A stretch of DNA of 64,000 bases. Source: Pseudomonas putida (GTDB lineage: Bacteria > Pseudomonadota > Gammaproteobacteria > Pseudomonadales > Pseudomonadaceae). The stretch lies in the NCBI RefSeq assembly GCF_030159595.1, contig NZ_BSKJ01000002.1, forward strand, positions 124,001 through 188,000, written 5' to 3'. The number at the start of each line of letters is the position of its first letter. Positions within the stretch are counted from its first letter, which is position 1. Shown here piece after piece: positions 1 through 9,255 of this stretch. The notes under the pieces were generated by a model. It made no database searches. It saw only the letters and a program-made list of their open reading frames with translations, and was not told the origin of the DNA. A program made the position numbers and the translations under genes.

Positions 1-832
1 TCACCGCCATGGCCACGCACTCCTCGGCGCCAATCTGCTCGCCGGCAAAGACAATACCCAGCAGCACCGCCACGGCTGGGTTGACGTAGGCATAGCTGGT
101 GGCAGCTGCCGGGCGTACGTTCTTGAGCAGGTACATGTAGGCACTGAACGCCAGGATCGAGCCGAAGAGCACCAGGTAGGCCAAGGCCCCCCAGCCAGCC
201 GCGGTCGGCATCTGCGTCATACGCTCACCAGACAGTACGCTGCCCAGCAACAGCACTGCGCCCCCCACCAGCATTTCCGCAGCACTGGCCATCGGCCCCT
301 GGGGTAACGGCAAGGTCTTGCTCCATACCGAGCCGAACGCCCACGATGCTGCCGCGAAAATGATCAGCGCCGCACCCACCGGGCTTGCCTGCAGGTTGGA
401 GCCCAGGTTCAGCAGGCCGATACCCAACAGCCCCAAGGCAATCCCCGCCCATTCCAGCTTCGAGTTGCGATGACCGAACAGCAGGCCGAACAGCAAGGTG
501 AACAATGGCACTGTCGCCACCGCCAGCGCCGCCACGCCGGATGCCACGCCAGCGTGCTCGGCCACGGTCACGCCGCCGTTGCCACAACTGAGCAGCAGAA
601 AGCCGATCGCCCCCGCTGCCCGCCACTGCAGCCAGGTGGGCGCTGGCACACCGCGCCAGCGCAGAAAGCCGTACAGCAAGCCACCAGCAATCAGAAAGCG
701 CACCCCGGCCATGAGCATCGGTGGCCAGCTCTCCACACCAATGCGAATGAACAGGTAGGTAGACCCCCAGACCAGGTACAAGGCCAGGAAAGCACCAATG
801 AGCAACAACGGGAAGCGACGGGCGGCAGGCAT
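1..832 (-). CDS. EamA/DMT family exporter (YedA-like), C-terminus cut by window start
   Basis: The leftward reading frame from the ATG at 832 stays open to base 1 and gives about 277 residues, so only the last few tens of residues are missing. It is strongly hydrophobic, with about nine visible membrane segments in two EamA repeats. The first repeat opens with LALYLVWGSTYLFIRIG, which resembles YedA-type exporters. Members move metabolites or drugs outward across the inner membrane; the substrate cannot be told from sequence. It stands alone, and the next gene upstream, the exonuclease at 958-1563, is also leftward. Confidence 0.85.
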   Translation of the reverse strand, partial: MPAARRFPLLLIGAFLALYLVWGSTYLFIRIGVESWPPMLMAGVRFLIAGGLLYGFLRWRGVPAPTWLQWRAAGAIGFLLLSCGNGGVTVAEHAGVASGVAALAVATVPLFTLLFGLLFGHRNSKLEWAGIALGLLGIGLLNLGSNLQASPVGAALIIFAAASWAFGSVWSKTLPLPQGPMASAAEMLVGGAVLLLGSVLSGERMTQMPTAAGWGALAYLVLFGSILAFSAYMYLLKNVRPAAATSYAYVNPAVAVLLGIVFAGEQIGAEECVAMAV

Positions 833-957
833 GGGAAAACTCGAAATCCGTTTACGGGTAACTCAGTTTAACGGCCTGCCTGGGTGAAGTGACGTTACAG
901 AACGGGCGCAAATGAGCGGCACACTTTTGGTGCGTTCGGTTTGGTCGGTGGCGAGCC

Positions 958-1563
958 TTAACGGTATTTGGCCAGCGTTTCGCGGACCTTCGCGGCGGGC
1001 ACCTTCTGCAAGCGGCACAGGAAGTCGTGTGAAAGTTGCTGGATACCATGGGCCTGGCGCAGTTCGCCAACCAGGTGTTGCAACAGATTGGCAGCCATCT
1101 CGGCATCGGCCATGGCCCGGTGCGCGGTACCGGTATCCGGCAGGCCGGCCCAGCGGGTCAGGGTGCCCAGCTTGTGGTTCGGCGCCATTGGCAGCAGACG
1201 CCGCGACAACAGCAGGGAACAGGCGAACGACTGGCGGCGGCTACGGCCGATGCGGCTCAATTCGTAGTCCCAGAACTTCTGGTCGAACGCCGCATTGTGT
1301 GCCAGCAACGGGGTGTCGCCGACAAACTCGGCCACTTCGTTCATCACTTTGTCCACCGGTGGCGCGCTGCGCAGCATGGCGGTGGTAATGCCGGTGAGCC
1401 CGGCAACGAAAGCTGGCACGGGCACACCCGCGTTCATCAGGCTCTGGTAGCGCTCGACGATGCGCCCGCCTTCCAGCATCACTACCGCCACTTCCGTGGC
1501 GCGGCAGCCTGCACTGGGGGTGATGCCGGTGGTTTCAAAGTCGATAACAGCGATACGGTCCAT
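958..1563 (-). CDS. DnaQ-like 3'-5' exonuclease
   Basis: 201 residues with the DEDDh exonuclease layout. The first acidic motif is IDFETTG (about residues 7-13), the second is LLAHNAAFDQKFWD (about 86-99), and the last is the HRAMADAEMAA segment (about 148-158) with the catalytic His and Asp. Proteins of this size are stand-alone trimming exonucleases related to the Pol III proofreading subunit and to ExoX; the exact role is not fixed by sequence. ATG start at 1563. The upstream NYN-domain gene ends 9 bases before it, so the two are probably co-transcribed. Confidence 0.85.
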   Translation of the reverse strand: MDRIAVIDFETTGITPSAGCRATEVAVVMLEGGRIVERYQSLMNAGVPVPAFVAGLTGITTAMLRSAPPVDKVMNEVAEFVGDTPLLAHNAAFDQKFWDYELSRIGRSRRQSFACSLLLSRRLLPMAPNHKLGTLTRWAGLPDTGTAHRAMADAEMAANLLQHLVGELRQAHGIQQLSHDFLCRLQKVPAAKVRETLAKYR

Positions 1564-1572
1564 GAAAGGGCC

Positions 1573-2052
1573 TCAATGTTTGAGCAACAGCTTACCCTCG
1601 ATGGGCACATAACGGGTGGCCACGCGGATCAGCGACAAGGCGGTGAGCCCGGGTACACCATATACCACGGCCTCGGTACCATGGCGCTGGATCACCCGCT
1701 CCAGCAGCAGGTCGAAATCACCATCGCCAGAGGCCAGCACCACTTGGTCGACCCGGCTGGCCGCGTCGATCACATCCAGGGTAATGCCCACATCCCAGTC
1801 ACCTTTGGCCGAGCCATCGCTGCGCTGGATGAAGGGCTTGAGGCGCACATCGAAACCCAGGTTGCGCAAGATCTGCTGGAACTGCTGTTGCTTGCTGTCG
1901 CCACGGTCGATGGCATACGCCACGGCTTCGACGATCTGGCCTTCACGGCTGACGTCGGCCCACAACGTGGTGTAGTTGAAATGGCAGCCGTGGGCCTGGC
2001 GCACGGTGTAGTAGAGGTTCTGCACATCGGCGAACAGCGCGATCTTTTTCAC
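1573..2052 (-). CDS. NYN domain protein (LabA/DUF88 family)
   Basis: 159 residues, starting at GTG (2052) with a GAGG seven bases upstream. The fold is a PIN-like NYN domain: KIALFADVQNLYY (residues 3-15) carries the first acidic residue, GDWDVGITLDV the middle ones, and LASGDGDFDLLLE the last pair. NYN proteins are predicted metal-dependent RNases; the target RNA is unknown. It lies between a DUF2076 gene and an exonuclease on the same strand. The family call is firm, but nuclease activity is inferred. Confidence 0.8.
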   Translation of the reverse strand: MKKIALFADVQNLYYTVRQAHGCHFNYTTLWADVSREGQIVEAVAYAIDRGDSKQQQFQQILRNLGFDVRLKPFIQRSDGSAKGDWDVGITLDVIDAASRVDQVVLASGDGDFDLLLERVIQRHGTEAVVYGVPGLTALSLIRVATRYVPIEGKLLLKH

Positions 2053-2131
2053 CTGGGAACCTCATGGTCGGCCTGGAATGCAGAGGGCTGCAAAGCAGCC
2101 CCCCAGAAATGCCAGCAGTATGCCAGACCTG

Positions 2132-2890
2132 TCAGACGTACGAATCGTCGTCCGAGAAGAACCCGCCATCATCGCTGCCATAATCGGTGTCGGCATAACC
2201 GCCCTGGTCATTGCCCCAACCACCGTTGTCAGCCACTTGCTGCTGCCCGCCCTGGTCGTTCCAGCCGCCGCTGTCACTGGCTGGCGTTGGCTCTTCCTTG
2301 ATCACCTCGACCACTTCTTCCGGCTGCGAGTTGTGGTTGAACAGGCTGCTGATACCCTGCGCCAGCAACACACCACCCGCCACACCGGCAGCAGTCTGCA
2401 TTGCGCCGCCGAGGAAACTGCTGGCACCACTGCGCGCCGGTGCAGCGCCAAAGCCTGGCTGCTGCGCAGGCGGCTGGGAGAACCCCGGTGCCGAAGGTTC
2501 GCGCCAGCCGCCACCGGACGCTACAGGGGGCGCCGAAGGGCGTTGTGGCTGCGCGACCGGAGCCGCATCGCGCCCACCCGAGCCAAAGATACTGGACAGG
2601 AAACCGCCACCGCCATTGCTGGGTGCATTGTTGCTGGCCTGCACCGCCTCAGCCTGGGCACGGGCCTGTTTCAGCTCGGCTTCCAGTTGCTTGTTCTGCT
2701 CGTCGAGGCGCTTGATCGCCGCTTCCTGCACCAGGATGGCCTGGGCCATGTAGTAAGGCGCCGCCGGCTGCTGGCGCAGGTGTTGCTCGATGCACGCCTG
2801 GGCCTGCGCGTCACGCGGCTGGCTGGGGTCTTCGGCTTGCTTGATGCGGCCGAACAGGCCGTCGATCAGGGTTTGTTCTTCAGTGTTCAT
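2132..2890 (-). CDS. DUF2076 domain protein
   Basis: 252 residues. The N-terminus (MNTEEQTLIDGLFGRI) and the following helical part up to about residue 80 match DUF2076. The helix around residues 60-85 (RLDEQNKQLEAELKQARAQ) looks like a coiled coil. The middle is Pro/Gly/Ser/Ala-rich and disordered. A hydrophobic GGAMQTAAGVAGGVLLAQG stretch follows, then a very acidic Gly/Asp-rich tail ending DDGGFFSDDDSYV. The family is sometimes called a periplasmic ligand-binding sensor, but no signal peptide is visible. Function unknown. Confidence 0.75.
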   Translation of the reverse strand: MNTEEQTLIDGLFGRIKQAEDPSQPRDAQAQACIEQHLRQQPAAPYYMAQAILVQEAAIKRLDEQNKQLEAELKQARAQAEAVQASNNAPSNGGGGFLSSIFGSGGRDAAPVAQPQRPSAPPVASGGGWREPSAPGFSQPPAQQPGFGAAPARSGASSFLGGAMQTAAGVAGGVLLAQGISSLFNHNSQPEEVVEVIKEEPTPASDSGGWNDQGGQQQVADNGGWGNDQGGYADTDYGSDDGGFFSDDDSYV

Positions 2891-3057
2891 GGGGCGACCT
2901 CATGGGGTAGCGGGACAACGGACAGCGTCAAAGATGGGGCGTACGGGCGCGGGATTCAATCACCGCTGCGGTGAAACTTTTTTCAGCAAGTGACAGACCC
3001 GAGCCCGCTTTGGGCTAAAGTTAGGCCCCTGTTTTAACTGCCATGCGATGTTGACTG

Positions 3058-3714
3058 ATGAATCCGCTGAGCGTTCTGCGCGACTCCCTGTACTTCTTCC
3101 GCCGCCACCTGCCGAACATCCTCCAGCTGTGCCTGCCGCTGGTGGTGCTGGAAGCCCTGCTCACCCAACTGCTGTACCGGCAGATGGGCGACCAGGCATC
3201 ACCGGCCTACGGCATGCTGGTCAGCCTGCTGTTCTACCCGCTGTACAGCGCCGCGCTGATCCTTTACCTGCACACCCGCAGCAACGGTCAGGACATCGGC
3301 AAGCGAGACCTGTTCGCCCGCGCCCTGCAACTCTGGCCGCAGCTGGCCTTGCTGATCCTCATCAGCTCGCTGCTGATCATGGCAGGCCTTGCGCTGTTCA
3401 TCTTCCCGGGCGTGTGGATCATGATCAACCTGGTGTTCGCCGAATACTTGCTGGTGCTGCGCGGCCGGCCCGTGGTGCAGGCGATGCGCGAAAGCGCAAG
3501 CATGACCACCGGGCACTTCATGCGCATCATGATCTGCGTCGTAGCTGTGCTGGCACCGATCTGGCTGATCGACGGGCTGCTGCTGATGGCCTTCCCCGAA
3601 CCATCGCCCGGCATGGAGCTGGCCATGGACAGCCTCAGCGGCTTCCTGCAGCTGTTCAGCACCGTGGTGCTGTATCGCCTGTTCATGCTGCTGGAGAACG
3701 AAACCAGCACTTGA
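3058..3714 (+). CDS. YciC-family inner-membrane protein
   Basis: 218 residues with about five to six membrane segments and an N-terminus MNPLSVLRDSLYFFRRH typical of the YciC (UPF0259) family in gammaproteobacteria. It is an inner-membrane protein of unknown biochemical role. The central block ALFIFPGVWIMINLVFAEYLL resembles the conserved glycerophosphoryl diester phosphodiesterase membrane-type fold. It is transcribed rightward, divergent from the DUF2076 gene, so 2891-3057 should hold both promoters. A cluster of overlapping leftward frames here is shadow. Confidence 0.75.
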   Translation: MNPLSVLRDSLYFFRRHLPNILQLCLPLVVLEALLTQLLYRQMGDQASPAYGMLVSLLFYPLYSAALILYLHTRSNGQDIGKRDLFARALQLWPQLALLILISSLLIMAGLALFIFPGVWIMINLVFAEYLLVLRGRPVVQAMRESASMTTGHFMRIMICVVAVLAPIWLIDGLLLMAFPEPSPGMELAMDSLSGFLQLFSTVVLYRLFMLLENETST

Positions 3715-3798
3715 AACAACGAGGGAAAGCCTTCGATCTGCGGTGCTCTGCGCCCTTGGCATTAGGGTGCACCTTCAATGCCAATCGAGGAGCGCAGC

Positions 3799-4290
3799 AT
3801 GAACGAAGCCATTCAAACCGGGTTTGCCAGATCGTTTCGCGGCAAGCTGTATGTGCGCGGCGCCAAAGGCAACATCCCGCTGCGCCTGAGCCGCAGCACC
3901 GACAAGTTCAGTTGGGGCGTCACCCCTGAGGATGACTGGTTGCAGGCCGGCGGCAAACAGGACTCGCCGACGATGGACTTTCATTACCAGTCAGGCAGCG
4001 AAAACCGCCTGCACTACCACATCAGCATTCCAGGGCGCCCAGAGGCCAAAAAGCTGGGGGTAAGCCTCAATGGCTACCTGGGTTTCTACTGGTTTGCCCA
4101 AGTCACCGACGACTGGAAAATCGAACCGCTGCAATTGACCGAGGAAGGCCTGGTTTGCCATCTGCGCGACCATCGAGGCTACCGGGTGGGGGCCATCATG
4201 GATGATCCCCACTTCAGTGGGGACCTTGTGGCGCTGCTAAACGTCGAGCAAGGTGTAGTGCTTACGTTCCTTCTCAAACCGATTGGCTGA
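3799..4290 (+). CDS. hypothetical protein
   Basis: 163 residues from the ATG at 3799, preferred over the in-frame ATG at 3778 because GAGGAG lies about six bases upstream of 3799. I do not recognise the family. The protein is soluble, with no signal peptide or membrane segment. It is rich in aromatics and alternating polar/hydrophobic residues (DFHYQSGSENRLHYHISI, GYLGFYWFAQVTDDWKI), which suggests an all-beta fold. It sits between the YciC-like gene and hrpB, convergent with hrpB. Confidence 0.65.
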   Translation: MNEAIQTGFARSFRGKLYVRGAKGNIPLRLSRSTDKFSWGVTPEDDWLQAGGKQDSPTMDFHYQSGSENRLHYHISIPGRPEAKKLGVSLNGYLGFYWFAQVTDDWKIEPLQLTEEGLVCHLRDHRGYRVGAIMDDPHFSGDLVALLNVEQGVVLTFLLKPIG

Positions 4291-4308
4291 CCGCAGTCAA
4301 CCAGGCCT

Positions 4309-6837
4309 TCAGGTTCCGCGAGGTTTGGCCCGCGCGGTGGCCTCGGCCACCAGCGGGTCATCTGGCCAATAATGCTTTGGATAGCGCCCTTTCAGGTCCT
4401 TCTTCACCTCGGCATAAGTCGTACGCCAGAAATTGGCCAAGTCCTGGGTCACCTGTACCGGGCGGCGGGCCGGTGACAGCAGGTGCAGCTTGACTTGCTG
4501 GCGGCCATTGGCGATGCGCGGGGTGTCGGAAAGGCCGAACAGCTCTTGCAGGCGCACGGCGAGAATCGGTGGGTTCTCGCTGTAGTCCAGGCGGATGCTG
4601 GAACCGGACGGGACCGCCAGGTGGGCAGGAGCCTGTTCTTCCAGGCGTTGCGGTAGCGGCCAGGGCAACAGGTTGCGCAACATCGACGGCAGGTCCAGTG
4701 CAGCGAAGTGGCTAAGGCGCGATACCTTGCCCAAGTAGGGCTGCAGCCAGTCTTCCAGGCTGGCGAGCAGCGATTCGTCACCCAGATCGGGCCATTCGCT
4801 TTGCCCATCCTTGTCCAGGTCCAGTTGGCGTAACAGGGCCACCCGCGCCTGCCACTGGCGCAGCTCCGGGGTCCAGGTCAGCAGATTCAGGCCTTTGCGC
4901 CGTACCAGGCCGAGCAGTGCCTTGGCGCGCGCTTCGTCGCTCAGGCCAGTCAGCGGTTCGCGGCTGAGTATCAGCTCACCGACCTTTGCCTGACGCTCCG
5001 CACGCAGCACCTGCTCGCGCTCATCCCAGTCAAGCAGATCGACCCGCTCGACCTGCTCTGCCAGTACGTCATCGAGCAGCGCCGGGTCGAACTCTGCCGC
5101 CAGGTAGATACGCTCTTCACGCTGGCCTTGGCGGCTGCCCAGGTCAGCGATTACCAACCATGGATTTTTCATCAAGGCATCGACCTCGCCAAACAAGGCT
5201 GCACGGCCGTTGGCCAGGCGATACTCGGCGCCCCCTTCACGGCGCTGCTGCGCAACCCGGTCGGGATAGGCCAGCGCCAGCAAGGCACCCAGCCAGCGAG
5301 GGTGGTCAGGGTCGGCAACAGCGGCTCCGGCTTTGCCGCGCAACAGACCACGGTATTGTCGAGCTAACTGTCGGGCGCGCTGCACGCCACCCTGGCCGCC
5401 ACGGCTGGCCTTGCTCTCGCCGCTGACCAGGGCCAGCCGACTGTGCAGGTCGGCACCGCCGCCTCGCTGGATATCCCGCTCTCCAAGCAACGCCGCCACA
5501 TCACAGGCCATGGTGGCCAAACCCAGGTACTGACCACGCAGCAACAAATGGGCGATACGCGGATGAGCCGGCAGCTCTGCCATGGCCTGGCCGTGGTCGC
5601 TGAGGTTGTCGCGGCTGCCCGGTTTGAATGCCCCGAGCCGCACCAGCAGGTCCTGGGCCTGGGAGAACGCCGCACTGGGCGGTTGATCGAGCCAGCGCAG
5701 CTGGTTAGGTGCAACGCCCCAGCGCGCCAGTTGCAGGGCCAGCCCAGCCAGGTCAGCCTGCAAGATCTCGGCACTGCCATGGGCCGCCAACTGGTCATGC
5801 TGGGCCTCGGACCACAGGCGGTAACACACGCCCGGCTCCAGACGGCCGGCGCGGCCAGCGCGCTGGGTGGCACTGGCACGGGAGATACGTTGGGTGTCCA
5901 GGCGGGTCATGCCACTGCCGGGGTCGAAGCGCGGCACCCGGGCCAGGCCTGCGTCGATCACCACACGCACGCCGTCGATGGTCAGGCTGGTCTCGGCGAT
6001 GTTAGTCGCCAGCACCACCTTGCGCAGGCCCTTGGGCGCCGGGTCGATGGCGGCGCGCTGGGCATTGAGGTCGAGTTCGCCATGCAGCGGGCACAACAGA
6101 ATCTCGGGGCGCTCGCCCAGTGCCTCCTGCAAGCGCTGGTGCACCCGCCGGATTTCGGCCTGGCCCGGCAGGAACACCAGCACACTGCCGGTTTGGTCGG
6201 CCAGTGCCTGCAGCACACTGTCCACTACGCGTGGCTCGATGAACTCGCCCGGCTGGAAAGGCCGGCCCCAGCAGATATCCACTGGATGCATGCGGCCCTC
6301 ACTGCTGACCACCTGGGCATCGTCCAGCAACCGCGAGAGGCGCTCGCCTTCCAGGGTGGCGGACATCAGCAGAATCTTCAGCGGCGGGTCGTCACGCAGC
6401 AACTCACGGCCATTCAGGCTCAACGCCAGGGCCAGGTCGGCGTCCAGGCTGCGCTCATGAAACTCGTCGAAGATCAGCAAGCCTACGCCTTCCAGCGCCG
6501 GGTCGGCCTGCAGGCGGCGAGTGAGGATACCTTCGGTTACCACTTCGATGCGGGTGTTCGGCCCGACCTTGCTGTCCAGGCGAATGCGGTAGCCCACGGT
6601 CTGGCCCACCTGCTCGCCCAGTTCGCTGGCCAGCCTTTCGGCGGCCGCCCGCGCCGCCAGACGCCGGGGTTCAAGCATGAGAATGGTCTGCCCGGCCAGC
6701 CACGGCTCGTTCAGCAGCGCCAGCGGCACGCGGGTGGTCTTGCCGGCGCCTGGTGGTGCTTCAAGCACCGCTTCGTCACGTTTTTCCAGGGCTTGGCGCA
6801 AGGCGGGCAAGACGGCATCGATCGGTAATGAAATCAT
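4309..6837 (-). CDS. hrpB: ATP-dependent helicase HrpB
   Basis: 842 residues, close to the usual length of HrpB, a DEAH-box-type helicase. Walker A is APPGAGKTT (residues 27-35) and the DEAH equivalent is DEFH (124-127). SAT lies in LLMSATLEGE, and motif VI is RISRASATQRAGRAGR. The C-terminus matches the HrpB-specific domain and ends KGRYPKHYWPDDPLVAEAT. HrpB is a predicted RNA helicase, and P. aeruginosa PA3961 is in the same neighbourhood. Its cellular substrate is not established. It is a single leftward gene, convergent with the unknown gene at 3799. Confidence 0.95.
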   Translation of the reverse strand: MISLPIDAVLPALRQALEKRDEAVLEAPPGAGKTTRVPLALLNEPWLAGQTILMLEPRRLAARAAAERLASELGEQVGQTVGYRIRLDSKVGPNTRIEVVTEGILTRRLQADPALEGVGLLIFDEFHERSLDADLALALSLNGRELLRDDPPLKILLMSATLEGERLSRLLDDAQVVSSEGRMHPVDICWGRPFQPGEFIEPRVVDSVLQALADQTGSVLVFLPGQAEIRRVHQRLQEALGERPEILLCPLHGELDLNAQRAAIDPAPKGLRKVVLATNIAETSLTIDGVRVVIDAGLARVPRFDPGSGMTRLDTQRISRASATQRAGRAGRLEPGVCYRLWSEAQHDQLAAHGSAEILQADLAGLALQLARWGVAPNQLRWLDQPPSAAFSQAQDLLVRLGAFKPGSRDNLSDHGQAMAELPAHPRIAHLLLRGQYLGLATMACDVAALLGERDIQRGGGADLHSRLALVSGESKASRGGQGGVQRARQLARQYRGLLRGKAGAAVADPDHPRWLGALLALAYPDRVAQQRREGGAEYRLANGRAALFGEVDALMKNPWLVIADLGSRQGQREERIYLAAEFDPALLDDVLAEQVERVDLLDWDEREQVLRAERQAKVGELILSREPLTGLSDEARAKALLGLVRRKGLNLLTWTPELRQWQARVALLRQLDLDKDGQSEWPDLGDESLLASLEDWLQPYLGKVSRLSHFAALDLPSMLRNLLPWPLPQRLEEQAPAHLAVPSGSSIRLDYSENPPILAVRLQELFGLSDTPRIANGRQQVKLHLLSPARRPVQVTQDLANFWRTTYAEVKKDLKGRYPKHYWPDDPLVAEATARAKPRGT

Positions 6838-6954
6838 GGTGGTCCTCGAACAGTCTCGCGAGTATAACGGCGAACCCAGCCTGCTCTATCATGGTCTTAA
6901 GCTTCAGGCGCAGGCGCTTCGCTTGCCCTGCTGAATACCTTTTCGGAGATTTAC

Positions 6955-7374
6955 ATGCGCATCTCGACCCGCGTCATCGGTGGCGCCCTCATCGCCACCC
7001 TGCTGACCCAACTGACGGCCTGCGGCACCATTTTCTACCCAGACCGGCGCGGCCAGATCGGCGGCAAGATCGACCCTGTGGTGGCCGCAATGGACGCCAT
7101 TGGCATCCTGTTCTATGTGATCCCGGGCCTGATCGCCTTCGGCATCGACTTCGCCACGGGCGCCATCTACTACCCAGGTGGCCACACCGCCCAGGTCGAC
7201 CCGGCCAAACTGCAAGAAGCCGTAAGCCCCGACGGCAAGGTCGACAACCTGAAGTTGCAGGCCATTCTCGAAAGCGAATTGGGTCAACGCCTGCCGCTGG
7301 ACGACCCACGCCTGATCCAGCATCGTGGCAGCATCGAACAACTGGCCAGCCTGGGCCTGGTACCGGCAGCCTGA
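6955..7374 (+). CDS. small lipoprotein, YidQ-like
   Basis: 139 residues with a lipoprotein signal peptide: MRISTRV followed by a hydrophobic stretch and the lipobox LTAC (Cys22). The mature start CGTIFYPDRRGQIGGKIDP and the short hydrophobic block IGILFYVIPGLIAFGIDFATGAIYYP match a family of small gammaproteobacterial lipoproteins. Such genes have sometimes been labelled polyribonucleotide nucleotidyltransferase, which this clearly is not. GGAG lies upstream of the ATG. It is followed 23 bases later by the cation efflux gene on the same strand. Confidence 0.75.
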   Translation: MRISTRVIGGALIATLLTQLTACGTIFYPDRRGQIGGKIDPVVAAMDAIGILFYVIPGLIAFGIDFATGAIYYPGGHTAQVDPAKLQEAVSPDGKVDNLKLQAILESELGQRLPLDDPRLIQHRGSIEQLASLGLVPAA

Positions 7375-7397
7375 GGCCATACGGACGCTGAATACGG

Positions 7398-8267
7398 ATG
7401 ATCACCCCGGCTGAACACAAGCGCCTGCTTCGCCTGGCCACCCGCGCGTCACTGGCGGTGGCCAGTATCCTTGTACTGAGCAAGGCGCTGGCCTGGTGGC
7501 TGAGCGGCTCGGTGAGCCTGCTGGCTGGGCTGACCGACTCGGCACTGGACGCCGTTGCCTCGTTTCTCAACCTGCTGGCTGTGCATTACGCCTTGCGCCC
7601 GGCCGACGACGACCACCGCTTTGGCCATGGCAAGGCCGAAGCCCTGGCCGGTATGGCGCAGGCGTTGTTCATCGCCGTCAGTGCGGTACTGATAGGTGTG
7701 CAGGCGGCCGAACGCCTGCACACGCCGCAACCCTTGGGCGATACCGGGATCGGCATTGCAGTGATGCTGCTGTCACTGGCGCTGACCCTTGCCCTGCTGG
7801 CGCTGCAATACAAGGTCATTCGCCTGACCGGCTCCACCGCCGTGCGCGCCGATTCCCTGCACTACCGCTCGGACCTGCTGCTGAACAGCAGCATCCTGCT
7901 CGCCCTGTTGCTGGCACGTTTTGGTTGGCCACAACTGGATGCGCTTTTCGGCCTGGGCATCGCCGTCTACATCCTGTGGAGCGCACTGCAAATTGCCCGC
8001 GAGAGCACGGCCATCCTGATGGACAAGGAACTGCCTGGCGATGTTGGTGAAGGCATGGCCGCGCTGGTGCTGGCCATTCCCGGCGTGAAAGGTGTGCACG
8101 ACTTGCGTACGCGGGTATCGGGTAACCAGTGGTTCGTGCAGTTGCACCTGGAGCTGCCGGGGCAGTTGCCACTGCATGAGGCGCACGGGTTGTGCGTTGA
8201 GGCATCAAAGGTCATCCGCCAGCGTTATCCACAGGCGGATGTGATGGTGCATGCCGATCCGGTGTGA
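7398..8267 (+). CDS. fieF: cation diffusion facilitator (FieF/YiiP type)
   Basis: 289 residues with six membrane segments and a cytoplasmic C-terminal domain. The metal site of the membrane part is complete: Asp47 and Asp51 (LTDSALDAV), then His155 and Asp159 (SLHYRSDLLLN). This Asp-Asp/His-Asp set matches YiiP/FieF, which export Zn and Fe by proton antiport. The cytoplasmic part contains the HDLRTRVSGNQWFVQLHLELPG metal-binding fold. P. aeruginosa PA3963 occupies the same position. The substrate metal is inferred from the family. Confidence 0.9.
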   Translation: MITPAEHKRLLRLATRASLAVASILVLSKALAWWLSGSVSLLAGLTDSALDAVASFLNLLAVHYALRPADDDHRFGHGKAEALAGMAQALFIAVSAVLIGVQAAERLHTPQPLGDTGIGIAVMLLSLALTLALLALQYKVIRLTGSTAVRADSLHYRSDLLLNSSILLALLLARFGWPQLDALFGLGIAVYILWSALQIARESTAILMDKELPGDVGEGMAALVLAIPGVKGVHDLRTRVSGNQWFVQLHLELPGQLPLHEAHGLCVEASKVIRQRYPQADVMVHADPV

Positions 8268-8308
8268 ACCTGCCGGCGATAGGGCCGGGGCAGGCAGCAC
8301 ATATGGCG

Positions 8309-9145
8309 TCAGTCAATGCTGTAGCCTCGACCACTGAAGCAAGCGCCCAGCGCCCGGCGATAGATGTCCAATGCATTGGCGGGGGGCGCATACGTCGCCG
8401 TCGCCGGGTCAAACCCTGACTGGCTCACTGCCCAACGGTGGCACTGGTAACGGTCTTGTTCCTGTTGCTCCTGTCCCTGCCCATGCATCGGGTAAGCCAC
8501 CACGTCATACCCGCCGTTTGCCGGGGCCACCGGCACAGGCGCCGGCACGCCGACCGGTGGGTTGACCACCACATACTCCTGGCTGTCCGCCAGGTACTGG
8601 TAATAGGTATCGGCCACCCGGAAGAACAGCGCCCCTCCCAGCCAGACCTCCTGAGCATAGGACGGCAGGTAATTGACCCGCACGCCGTAAGGCGGGGCCA
8701 CCACGATGTAACTGCCACCGTGTGGGCGGTACCAGTAACCACCAGAATAGAAGTAATCCGCGCCACGGTAGGGCACTTTCCAGTAACGGTCGGGGAAATG
8801 ATCAATGGTGTGCCCCGGACGATACTGCGGCCCAGGCCCCCAGCCATTGCCATGGCCATCCGGGCGCCCCTGCCAGTCGCCACCTGGCCGTTGCCCCGGG
8901 CCACCGCCTTGCCAGTGATGGCCGTCGCCATACCGGCGTGGAATGTCCTGGTAATAACCCTGGCGCGGCGGCTGGGTCTGGCGCACTTCGTCGCGCGAGT
9001 TGAGCGAGCGGCCTGGCCCGCCCTCACCTTGCACCTGCTGGCCGCGTTCGCCATGCCCCTCGCCCGGCCCTTCGGCCTGGGCCCCCAGGCTGATGCTCAA
9101 ACCCAGCAAACCAACACCTGCCAACTGCCAGATGCGCGACTTCAT
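8309..9145 (-). CDS. glycine-rich exported protein (DUF6515-type)
   Basis: 278 residues from the ATG at 9145. Longer in-frame extension to 9298 is rejected because a signal peptide (MKSRIWQLAGVGLLGLSISLGAQA) begins at 9145. Residues about 25-110 are low complexity, rich in Gly, Arg, Gln and Pro. A conserved core follows, DYFYSGGYWYRPHGGSYIVV then PPYGVRVNYLPSYAQEVW. After that come a SH3-like YYQYLADSQEYVVVNPPVG segment and a Cys-containing tail. Predicted periplasmic or envelope protein of unknown role. Confidence 0.7.
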   Translation of the reverse strand: MKSRIWQLAGVGLLGLSISLGAQAEGPGEGHGERGQQVQGEGGPGRSLNSRDEVRQTQPPRQGYYQDIPRRYGDGHHWQGGGPGQRPGGDWQGRPDGHGNGWGPGPQYRPGHTIDHFPDRYWKVPYRGADYFYSGGYWYRPHGGSYIVVAPPYGVRVNYLPSYAQEVWLGGALFFRVADTYYQYLADSQEYVVVNPPVGVPAPVPVAPANGGYDVVAYPMHGQGQEQQEQDRYQCHRWAVSQSGFDPATATYAPPANALDIYRRALGACFSGRGYSID

Positions 9146-9227
9146 GGTATTCCTCTTGGTAGAAAAAACTGCGCCCGCAATCAGTCTACCGCGCCCGTCA
9201 TGCAGGCCAATTAAAATTCCGGTCATG

Positions 9228-9255
9228 AAAAAAGGGAGGCCACAGGGCCTCCCTT
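9228..9255 (-). terminator. strong leftward Rho-independent terminator without an assigned gene
   Basis: Read leftward, 9255-9246 (AAGGGAGGCC) pairs perfectly with 9241-9232 over ten base pairs with a four-base loop, and is followed by a run of Ts (plus-strand As at 9228-9233). The gene to the right (9541) runs the other way, and the gene to the left starts at 9145, so no known transcript ends here. Confidence 0.75.

Noticed and set aside
9228..9255. This terminator as the end of the DUF6515-type gene
   Set aside because: That gene starts at 9145 and runs away from the hairpin, so its transcript cannot end here.
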